From Candidatus Poseidoniales archaeon (GTDB lineage Archaea; Thermoplasmatota; Poseidoniia; Poseidoniales; Poseidoniaceae): a stretch of DNA of 19,050 nt. Of this stretch, positions 1 through 7,259 are shown in pieces. Made by a program: the position numbers and the translations under genes. The notes beneath the pieces are model-generated. The model saw only the letters and a list, made by a program, of their open reading frames with translations. It searched no databases and was not told the DNA's origin. Each line of letters starts with the position of its first letter. The first letter of the stretch is position 1. The stretch lies in contig QXYA01000057.1 of NCBI GenBank assembly GCA_009887135.1, positions 1 to 19,050 of the forward strand, in the 5' to 3' direction.

Positions 1-704
1 GCACCTCCTCCCAAACGTAACGCATTTTCTACACTCTCTGTTGTTCTCTGGCGTCGCTCTCTTGAAAGAATGAAGCGATCGATTCGAACATCGATATCGT
101 GGCGCATATTCTTGTCAAGTGTTGGTGGCTTTTCGAAATCAACTTCGTGTCCATTGACTCGTCCTTGCATGTATCCTTGCTCAACAAATTGCCTGAATAA
201 TTCAGCATGCGTTCCCTTTCTCGCTCGAACAACAGGACTCCAAACTGCAATGGTGTGTTGTTCATAATTCCAAAATATATCGTCAACAATTTCCTGTACT
301 GTCCGCCTTGCCACTTCTTGTCCACAATCCGGACAATGTGGTTTTCCAATGCGTGCCCAAAGAAGACGAAGGTAATCTTGGATTTCCGTCACGGTTGCAA
401 CCGTAGATCTTGGGTTGTGCGAACCTTGCTTTTGGTCGATTGAAATGGCCGGTGAAAGACCCTCAATTCCATCACAATCAGCTTTCTTCATTTGTCCAAT
501 GAATTGGCGGGCGTAAGACGAGAGAGATTCTACGTATCTTCGTTGACCTTCGGCATAGAGTGTATCAAATGCTAAACTTGATTTTCCTGAGCCTGAAACA
601 CCTGAGATAACAACGAACTTCCCTCTTGGGAGTTTAACATCGATGTCTTGTAGATTGTGTGTGCGAGCACCTCGCACCTCTATCCACTCGTGATTCACAG
701 CCAT
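1..704 (-). CDS. uvrA: Excinuclease ABC subunit A, N-terminal part (cut by left edge)
   Basis: UvrA is the DNA-damage-recognising ATPase of nucleotide excision repair; it works as a dimer with UvrB in the cytoplasm. About 234 N-terminal residues are visible by translating the minus strand from an ATG at 704-702. They open with VNHEWIEVRGARTHNLQDID, followed by a Walker A GVSGSGKSS (about residues 35-43), the UvrA-specific stretch LSSYARQFIGQM, and the first half of the first zinc finger (CPDCG, near residue 124). Full-length UvrA is about 940 residues, so roughly three quarters lies beyond base 1. It follows the rluA-like gene by 21 bases on the same strand and is probably last or late in a moeA-rluA-uvrA transcript. 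UvrABC is bacterial in origin and was acquired by several archaeal groups. The identity is essentially certain. Confidence 0.96.
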   Translation of the reverse strand, partial: MAVNHEWIEVRGARTHNLQDIDVKLPRGKFVVISGVSGSGKSSLAFDTLYAEGQRRYVESLSSYARQFIGQMKKADCDGIEGLSPAISIDQKQGSHNPRSTVATVTEIQDYLRLLWARIGKPHCPDCGQEVARRTVQEIVDDIFWNYEQHTIAVWSPVVRARKGTHAELFRQFVEQGYMQGRVNGHEVDFEKPPTLDKNMRHDIDVRIDRFILSRERRQRTTESVENALRLGGG

Positions 705-725
705 AGGAACAAAGGTAGCGTGTTG

Positions 726-1610
726 TCAAGGGTTCTTCAATCCGTGGTTCCACGCCACGTCATATTCCGATTCGAAACGAACTGGTTCATCGTCGAATGG
801 GTGAAGAAATTCAAGAGCGGTTGCATGGAGACAAATCCTTCCGTGAAGGTTGGTCTCAGCACCATGCATTCGATCGCCAACGACTGGTGTTCCGTGGTCT
901 GCTAGAGCCACGCGAATCTGATGACGCCTACCTGTTTCGATAAGAACGTGTAGAAGTGTTGCAATATCGTTTGATTTCATCACTTGCCAGGAAGTTACCG
1001 CGATTTTACTCTCTTTGGTTTTCACTTCAGAAATGTGAACTCTCAAGGTCTTATCTTCGACAAGATGGTGTGTTGCCTTTCCATCTTCTGCAAGACCTTC
1101 AACAAGTGCGACATAGTCTCTATGGACCTGACGTTCTGCAAATTGTTCCTGTAAGTACCGTTTTGAATTCTCATTCTTAGCAAATACCATGATGCCGGAA
1201 GTTGCCTTATCCAAACGATGGACGATGAAACACCAACCCCGTGAATCATTTGTTTTACAATATTCAACACATCTGTTGTGGAGTGTATAGTGTTCAAGTT
1301 TGTCTGTTGCAACCGACAGGAGGCCAGCGGGTTTTGAAACGACTAGAATATGTTCATCTTCATGGATGATATCCAGATGGTGTTCTTTTGCTGAAACTTC
1401 TTGTTTCTCTTCCACAGTCAATTTTGGTCGTGGTAAGATTTCAATGATTTGGCCCACCTGAACTATGTGTTTTGCTCTATAAATAACGCTTTCATCAACT
1501 TGAATGCGTTGACTAGTGAGCATCTTACGCAAAACATTGTTACTCGTGGATGGTTGCATTTTCTTGAGATGCTCAAGTAACGCACCTTCCTCTGAAACAG
1601 TTACACGCAT
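726..1610 (-). CDS. RluA-family pseudouridine synthase with S4 domain
   Basis: This is predicted to isomerise uridine to pseudouridine in rRNA or tRNA. The 294 residues start with an S4-like RNA-binding domain (about 10-60), followed by the RluA catalytic domain. The catalytic motif HRLDKATSGI is at 131-140, with D134 as the expected nucleophile, and the family motif GRRHQIRVALADHG is at 227-240. The length fits bacterial RluA/RluC/RluD proteins; which uridine is modified cannot be told. The ATG at 1610 is preceded by GAGGT, a Shine-Dalgarno-like sequence that overlaps the moeA stop codon (TGAGGT), so the gene is probably translated together with moeA. Archaea mostly rely on Cbf5, Pus10 and TruD-type enzymes, so an RluA-type enzyme is a likely bacterial acquisition (inference). 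Confidence 0.92.
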   Translation of the reverse strand: MRVTVSEEGALLEHLKKMQPSTSNNVLRKMLTSQRIQVDESVIYRAKHIVQVGQIIEILPRPKLTVEEKQEVSAKEHHLDIIHEDEHILVVSKPAGLLSVATDKLEHYTLHNRCVEYCKTNDSRGWCFIVHRLDKATSGIMVFAKNENSKRYLQEQFAERQVHRDYVALVEGLAEDGKATHHLVEDKTLRVHISEVKTKESKIAVTSWQVMKSNDIATLLHVLIETGRRHQIRVALADHGTPVVGDRMHGAETNLHGRICLHATALEFLHPFDDEPVRFESEYDVAWNHGLKNP

Positions 1611-1619
1611 ACCCTGACC

Positions 1620-2825
1620 TCAGAGCAAGAGCACTTCAATCCATTCCCCTGTCTTACCAGATTGTCCTGGTTGAAGTAAAGTAAGACCGTCCGCAGAGGA
1701 TAAACTATCGATGTTTCCTGATCCTTGGTGCTTGGGTTGTTCAGCAAGGAACCCTTCTTTAGTAGAGTGTAGCGTTACTCTACGAAGGGTTAGGCAGTCA
1801 CTTGTTGAACGGACATCTGTCAATAGTTTTGCATGAACGATACGATCGATTGGGAATAAGGTACCAAGCGATCCCCTAAGGTATGGAGTTACAAGCATGC
1901 GGAAAACAACATGGCTACTGACTGGATTTCCTGGAAGGCCGAACATAGGGGTTTCATTCCAATGGCCGAAGAGAGGGGGTGAACCTGGGCGGATACGTAC
2001 TCTCCAGAAAGCGATGTTTCCTTCCTCTTCCATGAGTTTGCGAACAAAATCCCAATCACCCATAGAAACCCCACCAGAGGTGAGGAAGAGATCACATTCA
2101 GAGGATGCTTGGTCGAATTGTCTTCGAAGATCATCGATCGAATCAACTACTGATGGGTATCGAATAGGACTGTGTCCAAGGGCTTTTACAAGGCCTGAAA
2201 GGCCATATGAATTAGATTCATAAATTTCTCCAAATGAAAGAGTCTCTCCAGGAGACTTGAGTTCATCACCAGTAGAAATTATTCCTATCTTGAGTTTCTT
2301 AACGACGGGAATTTGATCATATCCCATCGTTGCACACATTGAAATTGATTGTGGAGAAAGATAGCTTCCTTCTTTCAGACCAATGACTCCTTTCTTGATG
2401 TTCTCGCCACAACGGCGAATGAAATTTGGTTTTGAAGGTTGATTTAACGTAACTGAATCTCCATCAACAGTACATGCTTCAATTGGGATAATAGCATCTG
2501 CTCCTCTGGGTAACGGAGCCCCAGTCATGATTTGAACTGCTTCGCCTGTAGAAATCGAAATCGAATCTTCCGAAGCTGCAGCCTGTGATGTCGCTACAAC
2601 TGAGAGGGTTGTGGGTGCTGAATTTGAATCTTCGAAACGTACGGCGAAGCCATCCATGGCTGAATTATCAAAGGGCGGGTCATTGACCTTCGAAGATAAA
2701 TCTGTAGCGAGTATTCGCCCATGTGCTTCGTCTAAAGGTACCTTTTCCATTTCAATACGAACCGGGGACTTGTGTGCAATGTTAATTGCTTCTTGGAGTG
2801 AAATATAGTATGGGGTTTCAGACAT
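1620..2825 (-). CDS. moeA: Molybdopterin molybdenumtransferase MoeA
   Basis: MoeA inserts molybdate, or tungstate in some archaea, into adenylylated molybdopterin, the last step of Moco/Wco synthesis. The 401 residues cover the whole family: PFDNSAMDGFAV at 51-62, TGAPLPRGADAIIPIE at 101-116, STGDEL near 184-189, the MoCF-fold motif GGVSMGDWDFV at 251-261, and GLPGNPVS at 296-303, followed by the C-terminal domain IV. The ATG at 2825 is the natural start. The gene is divergent from the fused tungstate transporter gene across 78 bases, and tupA lies about 2.2 kb away, so in this organism MoeA may mainly handle tungsten (inference from context). The gene heads a minus-strand run with the rluA-like gene 9 bases downstream. 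Confidence 0.96.
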   Translation of the reverse strand: MSETPYYISLQEAINIAHKSPVRIEMEKVPLDEAHGRILATDLSSKVNDPPFDNSAMDGFAVRFEDSNSAPTTLSVVATSQAAASEDSISISTGEAVQIMTGAPLPRGADAIIPIEACTVDGDSVTLNQPSKPNFIRRCGENIKKGVIGLKEGSYLSPQSISMCATMGYDQIPVVKKLKIGIISTGDELKSPGETLSFGEIYESNSYGLSGLVKALGHSPIRYPSVVDSIDDLRRQFDQASSECDLFLTSGGVSMGDWDFVRKLMEEEGNIAFWRVRIRPGSPPLFGHWNETPMFGLPGNPVSSHVVFRMLVTPYLRGSLGTLFPIDRIVHAKLLTDVRSTSDCLTLRRVTLHSTKEGFLAEQPKHQGSGNIDSLSSADGLTLLQPGQSGKTGEWIEVLLL

Positions 2826-2903
2826 TTTGGGGCCTCCGAAGGATGTGCTTCAGGCTGTGGGTCGGTTCGCCAACCTCAAAGGTTTGTCTCGTTTGGGGAT
2901 GAC
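2826..2903. promoter_or_regulatory. Divergent moeA / tupBC control region with short inverted repeats
   Basis: This 78-base spacer must hold both promoters. It is unusually GC-rich for an archaeal promoter and shows no good TATA box. It does contain several short dyads: GGTT-CGCC-AACC at 2864-2875 runs directly into AACCT-CAA-AGGTT at 2872-2884, so GGTT-type half-sites recur three times in 21 bases, and GAAG-N6-CTTC lies at 2838-2851. Such dyads could be an operator shared by the two Mo/W genes. No ModE consensus and no molybdenum-cofactor riboswitch could be recognised. Confidence 0.35.
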
Positions 2904-4232
2904 GTGGTCTCTCCTTCAAGTCTATGGGATGTGGTCGTACGGACAGTGGTCACAAGTGGGACTGCTACACTAATAGCAACTTTTTTTGCACTGGGTTTCG
3001 CTCTTCTTTTAGCAAATACGAATTGGCGGGGGAAAGAAGTTCTACGCGTCATTGTTCAAGCTCTGTATGGTTTACCACCAGTGGTTGTTGGAGTCATGGT
3101 TTATCTTGCTCTTTCAAAGGATGGTTTGCTATCTGATCTCAACTGGTTATTTACAATCGAAGGTATGATTTTTGCACAAACCCTTCTTATTTTTCCACTT
3201 ATTCTTGGAGTTGCATGGGGCGCTTTAGAACGTGTTTCTGAAGATAAGCGAGATGTTTTTCGAGTCATGAATGTGAAGAAAGGTAGGCGAGTTATGCTTG
3301 AAATGTATTGTGCTCGTAGAGGAATTGTTAACGCTATTTTGCTGGGGTTCGGTCGCGCTATTGCAGAGGTAGGTGCTGTTTTGATGGTCGGTGGAAACAT
3401 AGCTGGAAAAACACGAGTCCTTACGACGAGTGTAGTGCTTGAGACCTCAATTGGAGAAATGGATACAGCGTTACAACTCGGTGGTGTCCTTCTTGTTTTG
3501 TCGTTACTTGTTGCATTATCAATTCAGTTATTACAGCGGGTTCATTTCCTTGGGCACGGAAAGTTTGGAGAAGATAGCCGTGATATCGAGTCGTTTGATA
3601 ACTTTGATCTACACCTAGAAAATCTAAATGTAGAAAAAGACGGGATTAGAATATTAAATTCCTATTCAATAAAACTCAAACAAGGAGAAATCATTGCCTT
3701 AATGGGTGAATCTGGTTCTGGAAAATCTACCCTTCTGAGAAGAATCTGTGGACTCGAAGGAGATGATTTGGGGATTGGTCGAGATGTTGCATACGTTGCT
3801 CAGCAACCAACACTTGTGATGGATACTGTAGCTATGGAATTACAATTACCGATCATGGTTCACAACCATTTACCAGACGCAGGTAAGGAATTAGCAGTAA
3901 TTTGTGGTTTGGAAGAGAAAGAAAGGCAGCGAACAGATACATTGTCTGGTGGGGAAAAACAGAGACTTGCTTTCTTGAGGGCTTTAGCAATGAATCGTAA
4001 GATTTTGATTCTTGATGAATTTACATCTGAACTTGATGGGTTATCGGTCGAAAAAATTGAGAATGAAGTTCTCAAATTCAAACAACGCGGTGGATGTGTT
4101 CTTTTCGCAACCCATAATGTCCTACAAGCACAACGACTAGCAACTCGAACGATCTTTATTCACCAGGGTCGAGAAACTGATCCTGAAAGTGAAATCGCTC
4201 AGCAAATAAAATCTGGAAAATGGATCGGTTGA
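2904..4232 (+). CDS. Tungstate ABC transporter, permease-ATPase fusion (TupB-TupC)
   Basis: One 442-residue chain carries both the membrane and motor parts of an oxyanion importer. Residues 1-212 form the permease, with hydrophobic segments at about 14-36, 48-70, 82-106, 141-163 and 190-210 and the cytoplasmic coupling motif GFGRAIAEVGAVLMVGG at 148-164. A short linker (213-235) leads to the ATPase: Walker A GESGSGKST 268-276, Q-loop at Q300/Q301, signature LSGGE 347-351, Walker B ILILDE 367-372 and H-loop H404. All catalytic motifs are intact. The spacing between Walker A and the Q-loop is short. The permease resembles the TupB/WtpB type, and a TupA-like binding protein is encoded head-on downstream. 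TupB and TupC are normally separate proteins. The start is GTG at 2904; a nearby ATG at 2899 is in another frame. Tungstate is favoured over molybdate because of the TupA match. Confidence 0.87.
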   Translation: MVSPSSLWDVVVRTVVTSGTATLIATFFALGFALLLANTNWRGKEVLRVIVQALYGLPPVVVGVMVYLALSKDGLLSDLNWLFTIEGMIFAQTLLIFPLILGVAWGALERVSEDKRDVFRVMNVKKGRRVMLEMYCARRGIVNAILLGFGRAIAEVGAVLMVGGNIAGKTRVLTTSVVLETSIGEMDTALQLGGVLLVLSLLVALSIQLLQRVHFLGHGKFGEDSRDIESFDNFDLHLENLNVEKDGIRILNSYSIKLKQGEIIALMGESGSGKSTLLRRICGLEGDDLGIGRDVAYVAQQPTLVMDTVAMELQLPIMVHNHLPDAGKELAVICGLEEKERQRTDTLSGGEKQRLAFLRALAMNRKILILDEFTSELDGLSVEKIENEVLKFKQRGGCVLFATHNVLQAQRLATRTIFIHQGRETDPESEIAQQIKSGKWIG

Positions 4233-4234
4233 AT

Positions 4235-5065
4235 TCAGTTATAATTCAAAGGGAGCCCACTTTCAAATAACGTTTCATTTGAAACTGTGTAATTGTCAAT
4301 TAGATCGGCATTATTGAGTAAAAATTCTCGGAAGAGTGTTGTTTCTGATAATCTATCATTATCTAATAATAAAACAGAGTAAGGGTTTACCAATTCCTGT
4401 GATTCAAATTCTTGTATTGATAATTGTATATTATTAGAGCGAAATAATGCAGTTCCTTTGTCTGATAAAGTCCAACATTCTAATTCATTGGCAATTGTAA
4501 TCGCAGCTCCCATTCCTTGTCCAATCGACTGATATCCTTCCCAATCTGGATGATATCCTAATTCGTTGTCGATGAATGAGTGATTGTTGCTCTCCGCCAC
4601 ATTTCTCCAAACATCTTGTTCTTTGATATGTGTCCCTGAGGAATCTCCTCTTGAAATAAAACACTTATTTTCACGGACGAGAGAAGACATGGCTTCTGTT
4701 AAGTTTCCAGATAATTGATATGGTCCAATAAGAACAAATCTATTCCAAGCAAATGTGGTTCTGTTTATGGCATGACCTTCCTCAACAAACAGTATTTCAT
4801 TCGATGGAGAATGGGAAATCAGTACATCCACATCATTCGTTTTTGCAAGATTCATAGCAGCGCCTGATCCAACTGCAATGACGTCCACTTCGATTCCAGT
4901 TTCAGCCGTAAAGGCCGGTAAAAGTTCGGCTAACAATCCTGAATCTCTCATTGAGGTGGTGGTTGCCAGGCGTATTGTTTGACCGGAAACTTCCTCAGAA
5001 GTCCCTAAGCAACCTTGCAAACAGGGAAGTATGAATACGAAGAGAAGAAAAAAGACTCGTTTCAT
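4235..5065 (-). CDS. tupA: Tungstate-binding lipoprotein TupA
   Basis: This is predicted to capture tungstate outside the membrane and deliver it to the TupB/C transporter. Starting at the ATG at 5065, the protein opens with MKRVFFLLFVFILPCLQGC: a short basic end, a hydrophobic core and a lipobox (LQGC, C19), so it should be a lipid-anchored exported protein. The mature part carries the TupA hallmark LATTTSMRDSGLL and IDVIAVGSGAAM-like text, then DVDVLISHSP and FVEEGHAINR. A GTG at 5092 would lengthen the ORF but would bury the signal peptide and overlap the upstream gene; the chosen ATG lies one base past the upstream stop codon. It ends 2 bases from the end of the convergent fused permease-ATPase gene, so the two parts of one transporter are on opposite strands. 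Confidence 0.9.
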   Translation of the reverse strand: MKRVFFLLFVFILPCLQGCLGTSEEVSGQTIRLATTTSMRDSGLLAELLPAFTAETGIEVDVIAVGSGAAMNLAKTNDVDVLISHSPSNEILFVEEGHAINRTTFAWNRFVLIGPYQLSGNLTEAMSSLVRENKCFISRGDSSGTHIKEQDVWRNVAESNNHSFIDNELGYHPDWEGYQSIGQGMGAAITIANELECWTLSDKGTALFRSNNIQLSIQEFESQELVNPYSVLLLDNDRLSETTLFREFLLNNADLIDNYTVSNETLFESGLPLNYN

Positions 5066-5066
5066 C

Positions 5067-5414
5067 TTAATCAAAAGACATGACGTTTCCACATTCAGGA
5101 TATGAACATGTTACTGAATAACGTGCTTTTGTCGGTTTTCGAATTTTTAACATCGAACCACACATATCACATTGAATTGAAATCGTCTCAGCTTCTGCTT
5201 TTTTAGGAGCATCTTCTAGTGTTCGACCAACATCTGTTGACCACCCAAGACTATCGGAATAATCGTCAGTTTTCTTGATTTTACTTTGACGAAGACTGAG
5301 TCGCAACTTTCGTTTCCTTCGAGGACGTTTCTTTCCGCCTGGTGCTTTTGCCGCCATGAGTATCAACAGTCCCTTTAGGTCGGTATATTCAACCTCTTCG
5401 GCTGAATGAATCAT
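5067..5414 (-). CDS. Small basic zinc-ribbon protein
   Basis: I do not recognise a named family. From the ATG at 5414 (ATGA overlap with the stop of the upstream nuclease gene) the product is 115 residues; an internal ATG at 5357 (MAAKAPGGKK...) would give 96 residues and is also plausible. The N-terminal half is very basic (KKRPRRKRKLRLSLRQSKIK), followed by an acidic linker and a C-terminal zinc ribbon: CDMC, then about 20 residues, then CSYPEC, i.e. two cysteine pairs with C-x2-C and C-x4-C spacing. A basic arm plus a zinc ribbon suggests binding of nucleic acid or a ribosome. The tight coupling to a beta-CASP nuclease makes a role in RNA processing conceivable (inference). tupA begins one base after its stop. 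Confidence 0.75.
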   Translation of the reverse strand: MIHSAEEVEYTDLKGLLILMAAKAPGGKKRPRRKRKLRLSLRQSKIKKTDDYSDSLGWSTDVGRTLEDAPKKAEAETISIQCDMCGSMLKIRKPTKARYSVTCSYPECGNVMSFD

Positions 5415-6781
5415 TCAAGTATTCCAGAAATACCGTTTTCTGGAACATGTACAGTATGCCCATTTTCTTCAAGGGCTTTGGCAAGTGGAGGGCGAGCGTT
5501 ATTTGGATCTGAATGGTAAATAACAACATCTTCAGCTTCACAGTCTTTTGCAAACTGAACAATTTCACTATGGCCTGCATGTGTTGAGAAAGAATATTGA
5601 TCTATCTCAAGATCAATAGGGGTTAGATTTCCAAAAATTGGTATTCGGCTTTCTTCGAGTAATCGCCTGCCTCCAGTGTTCTTTGCTTGATAACCTGTGA
5701 GAAGAAGAGCGTTTTTAGGATCATGACGGAGACGATTGAGGTACCAAATAGACGGGCCTCCATCGAGCATTCCTGATGTTGACACAATGACATCGGCAGC
5801 AAGTGCTTTCTTTCTGTCAGATTTACTTGAAACTCTCCTACACCAACTCCAAGCAGCGGCAAGAGCTGCAGGATCACGTAATGTTTCAGGGTGTTCCATC
5901 TGTAGTTTCGCAACACGTTTCCCCATACCATCGACGTGAACGTCAAGATGTGGTAGGTGTTTGTGAAGCAACATAACTACGTCTTGTGTTCGTCCGTTCG
6001 CAAAAGCTGGGACAAGTGCAGTCCCGCCTCGTTGAACGACTTCAGAAATTCGCTCAATGAAACGGAGATTTTCTTCTTCTTTGGATGGATGATCTCGTCC
6101 CCCATAGGTTCCTTCTACAAACAGAACATCTGTTTTGACAGGTTTTGCTCCGACGACAAGTTGCGAATCTCGAGTATCAAAATCTCCAGAAAAGAGAACT
6201 TTCTTACTCCCAGTATCAACATGTAACATTGCAGCACCAGGTATATGTCCAGCTCGATGAAGTTCCATTTTCCAATCATTTTGCTCCCATGGAGTGTTAA
6301 ATTTGTGGGTATTCCAAGCTGCTAAAGCGATATCAATATCTCTCTTATCCCATGGTAAAGGATATCGTTCAATAGATGATACTTTGTGGCAATCATACCA
6401 CATCATCTCTGAAATAGCTGCAGTTAATTCCGTAGCATGTAGATTTGTATTATGATTGGAAGCAAGCCAAGGAACCATACCTAGATGATCAATATGTGAA
6501 TGGGTGATAATTGCATCCGATACATAGGGGGCTTCATCTGGATAACGTGGTGGTTTCGTAGGTGCAAGACCATAATCAAGCAACAAACGATTCGAAGAAG
6601 GGTCTTCCAAAACGATCCCGACATTCCCTACTTCGTTACCACCGCCAAGATAATGATACCTTAATCCCTTATCTGGAGGAGATGATGGATATTTGGTTGT
6701 ACGACCAGGTGCATAAACGACCATGTTTGGACGATTAGTCCGAGACAGAAGAACTTGTGGGTCACACCCCTGTATTTCCAC
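5411..6781 (-). CDS. Beta-CASP metallo-beta-lactamase ribonuclease, aCPSF2-like
   Basis: This is predicted to be a zinc-dependent RNase (endo- and/or 5'-3' exonuclease) of the CPSF73/RNase J superfamily. In the 456 residues the metal motifs are clear: HSHIDH 94-99, HRAGH 175-179, GDFD 199-202, then the beta-CASP motifs EGTYGG at about 223-228, PAFANGR near 258-264, TSGMLDGGP near 345-353 and STHAGH at 399-404. There is no N-terminal KH region as in aCPSF1, and the length fits archaeal aCPSF2. The longest reading starts at GTG 6781; an ATG at 6724 (MVVYAPGRTT) is an alternative and the motif-bearing part starts only after it. The GTG sits inside one arm of the inverted repeat described at 6766-6947. 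It is first in the group with the zinc-ribbon gene and tupA. Confidence 0.9.
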   Translation of the reverse strand: MEIQGCDPQVLLSRTNRPNMVVYAPGRTTKYPSSPPDKGLRYHYLGGGNEVGNVGIVLEDPSSNRLLLDYGLAPTKPPRYPDEAPYVSDAIITHSHIDHLGMVPWLASNHNTNLHATELTAAISEMMWYDCHKVSSIERYPLPWDKRDIDIALAAWNTHKFNTPWEQNDWKMELHRAGHIPGAAMLHVDTGSKKVLFSGDFDTRDSQLVVGAKPVKTDVLFVEGTYGGRDHPSKEEENLRFIERISEVVQRGGTALVPAFANGRTQDVVMLLHKHLPHLDVHVDGMGKRVAKLQMEHPETLRDPAALAAAWSWCRRVSSKSDRKKALAADVIVSTSGMLDGGPSIWYLNRLRHDPKNALLLTGYQAKNTGGRRLLEESRIPIFGNLTPIDLEIDQYSFSTHAGHSEIVQFAKDCEAEDVVIYHSDPNNARPPLAKALEENGHTVHVPENGISGILE

Positions 6782-6947
6782 TGGAGGATTATACTACACT
6801 CGATCTCATCTTTCTCATTACTTTTTAACAATAATAATATACACTTTACGCGACAATCTTCTGTTGGATTTTGTTGTTTTTGTTTCTTCTTTTTGTTTTG
6901 TTGTTTCATTGACATGCTTTATTTCTCTCCAGTGGAAACAAAGGGGT
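6766..6947. repeat. Imperfect inverted repeat, 21-base arms, in a divergent promoter region
   Basis: The 21 bases at 6927-6947 on the plus strand (CTCCAGTGGAAACAAAGGGG plus T) match the minus strand at 6786-6766 (CTCCAGTGGAAATACAGGGG plus T) at 19 of 21 positions. The arms face each other across 140 bases. A weaker third copy at 7056-7076 (CCAGTGGAA then, after seven bases, GGGG) lies over the ferredoxin start region. The core CCAGTGG is near-palindromic (CCA-N-TGG). It may be an operator for a regulator of both divergent operons, or a remnant of a small duplication. Confidence 0.7.
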
Positions 6948-7046
6948 CTATGGATAATATCCCGTTTTATAGTGCAAAATAGGTAGAATATCTTCTTGTG
7001 GAGTTTTCTTATCTGTAAAACACATTCAAAATAACGAAGAACAAAT
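6782..7046. promoter_or_regulatory. Divergent promoter region between nuclease and ferredoxin operons
   Basis: This 265-base gap contains no convincing gene. It has a pyrimidine tract almost free of A at about 6868-6905 on the plus strand, which is an A-rich tract upstream of the minus-strand nuclease gene. TTAAAAAG, a possible TATA box, reads on the minus strand at 6828-6821. The inverted-repeat arms flank these elements. A short open frame from GTG 6932 ending at 6982 appears to be a chance frame. Confidence 0.5.
6965..6972 (+). promoter_or_regulatory. Candidate TATA box for the ferredoxin operon
   Basis: TTTTATAG fits the archaeal TATA consensus and lies about 75 bases before the ATG at 7047, which would give a leader of roughly 50 bases. 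A weaker A/T box (TTATCTGTAAAA, about 7009-7020) is an alternative that would suit a nearly leaderless transcript. The assignment is by sequence resemblance only. Confidence 0.35.
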
Positions 7047-7259
7047 ATGGTGATGTCCAGTGGAACCATCATGGGGACACTCGAGTTCGTCGTTGACGAT
7101 GATCGGTGTTACGGCTGTGGGGCTTGTATAGGCCTTTGTCCAACAAATGCTCTTTCCATGAAAGAACTCCTAGCAATCGTGGAACAAGAACTATGCACAT
7201 ATTGTGATCATTGTATTCCTTCCTGTCCCGTTGATGCTTTGAATATTTTAGGTAGGTGA
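7047..7259 (+). CDS. Dicluster ferredoxin, 2x[4Fe-4S]
   Basis: This is a small electron carrier. In the 70 residues, two classic binding motifs are complete: CYGCGACIGLCP (C21, C24, C27, C31) and CTYCDHCIPSCP (C50, C53, C56, C60), each followed by the usual proline, so two [4Fe-4S] clusters are expected. Starts at 7047, 7053 and 7071 are all in frame; a third copy of the upstream repeated element lies over this region, so the real start may be the ATG at 7071 (MGTLEFVVDD). It overlaps the following flavoprotein-like gene by four bases (GTGA), which implies coupled translation and suggests that the two proteins exchange electrons. It is shorter than ferredoxin domains of large oxidoreductases and is not fused to anything. 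Confidence 0.93.
   Translation: MVMSSGTIMGTLEFVVDDDRCYGCGACIGLCPTNALSMKELLAIVEQELCTYCDHCIPSCPVDALNILGR

Noticed and set aside
29..349. 106-codon minus-strand frame at the left end
   Set aside because: It is out of frame with the clear UvrA translation covering the same bases.
2855..2875. GGTTCGCC resembling a tRNA T-arm
   Set aside because: No acceptor, D or anticodon stems could be built around it, and the spacer is only 78 bases.
6755..6982. Plus-strand 75-codon frame in the divergent region
   Set aside because: Its middle is the T-rich tract (Phe/Cys-rich translation), it starts inside the nuclease gene, and no domain is visible.
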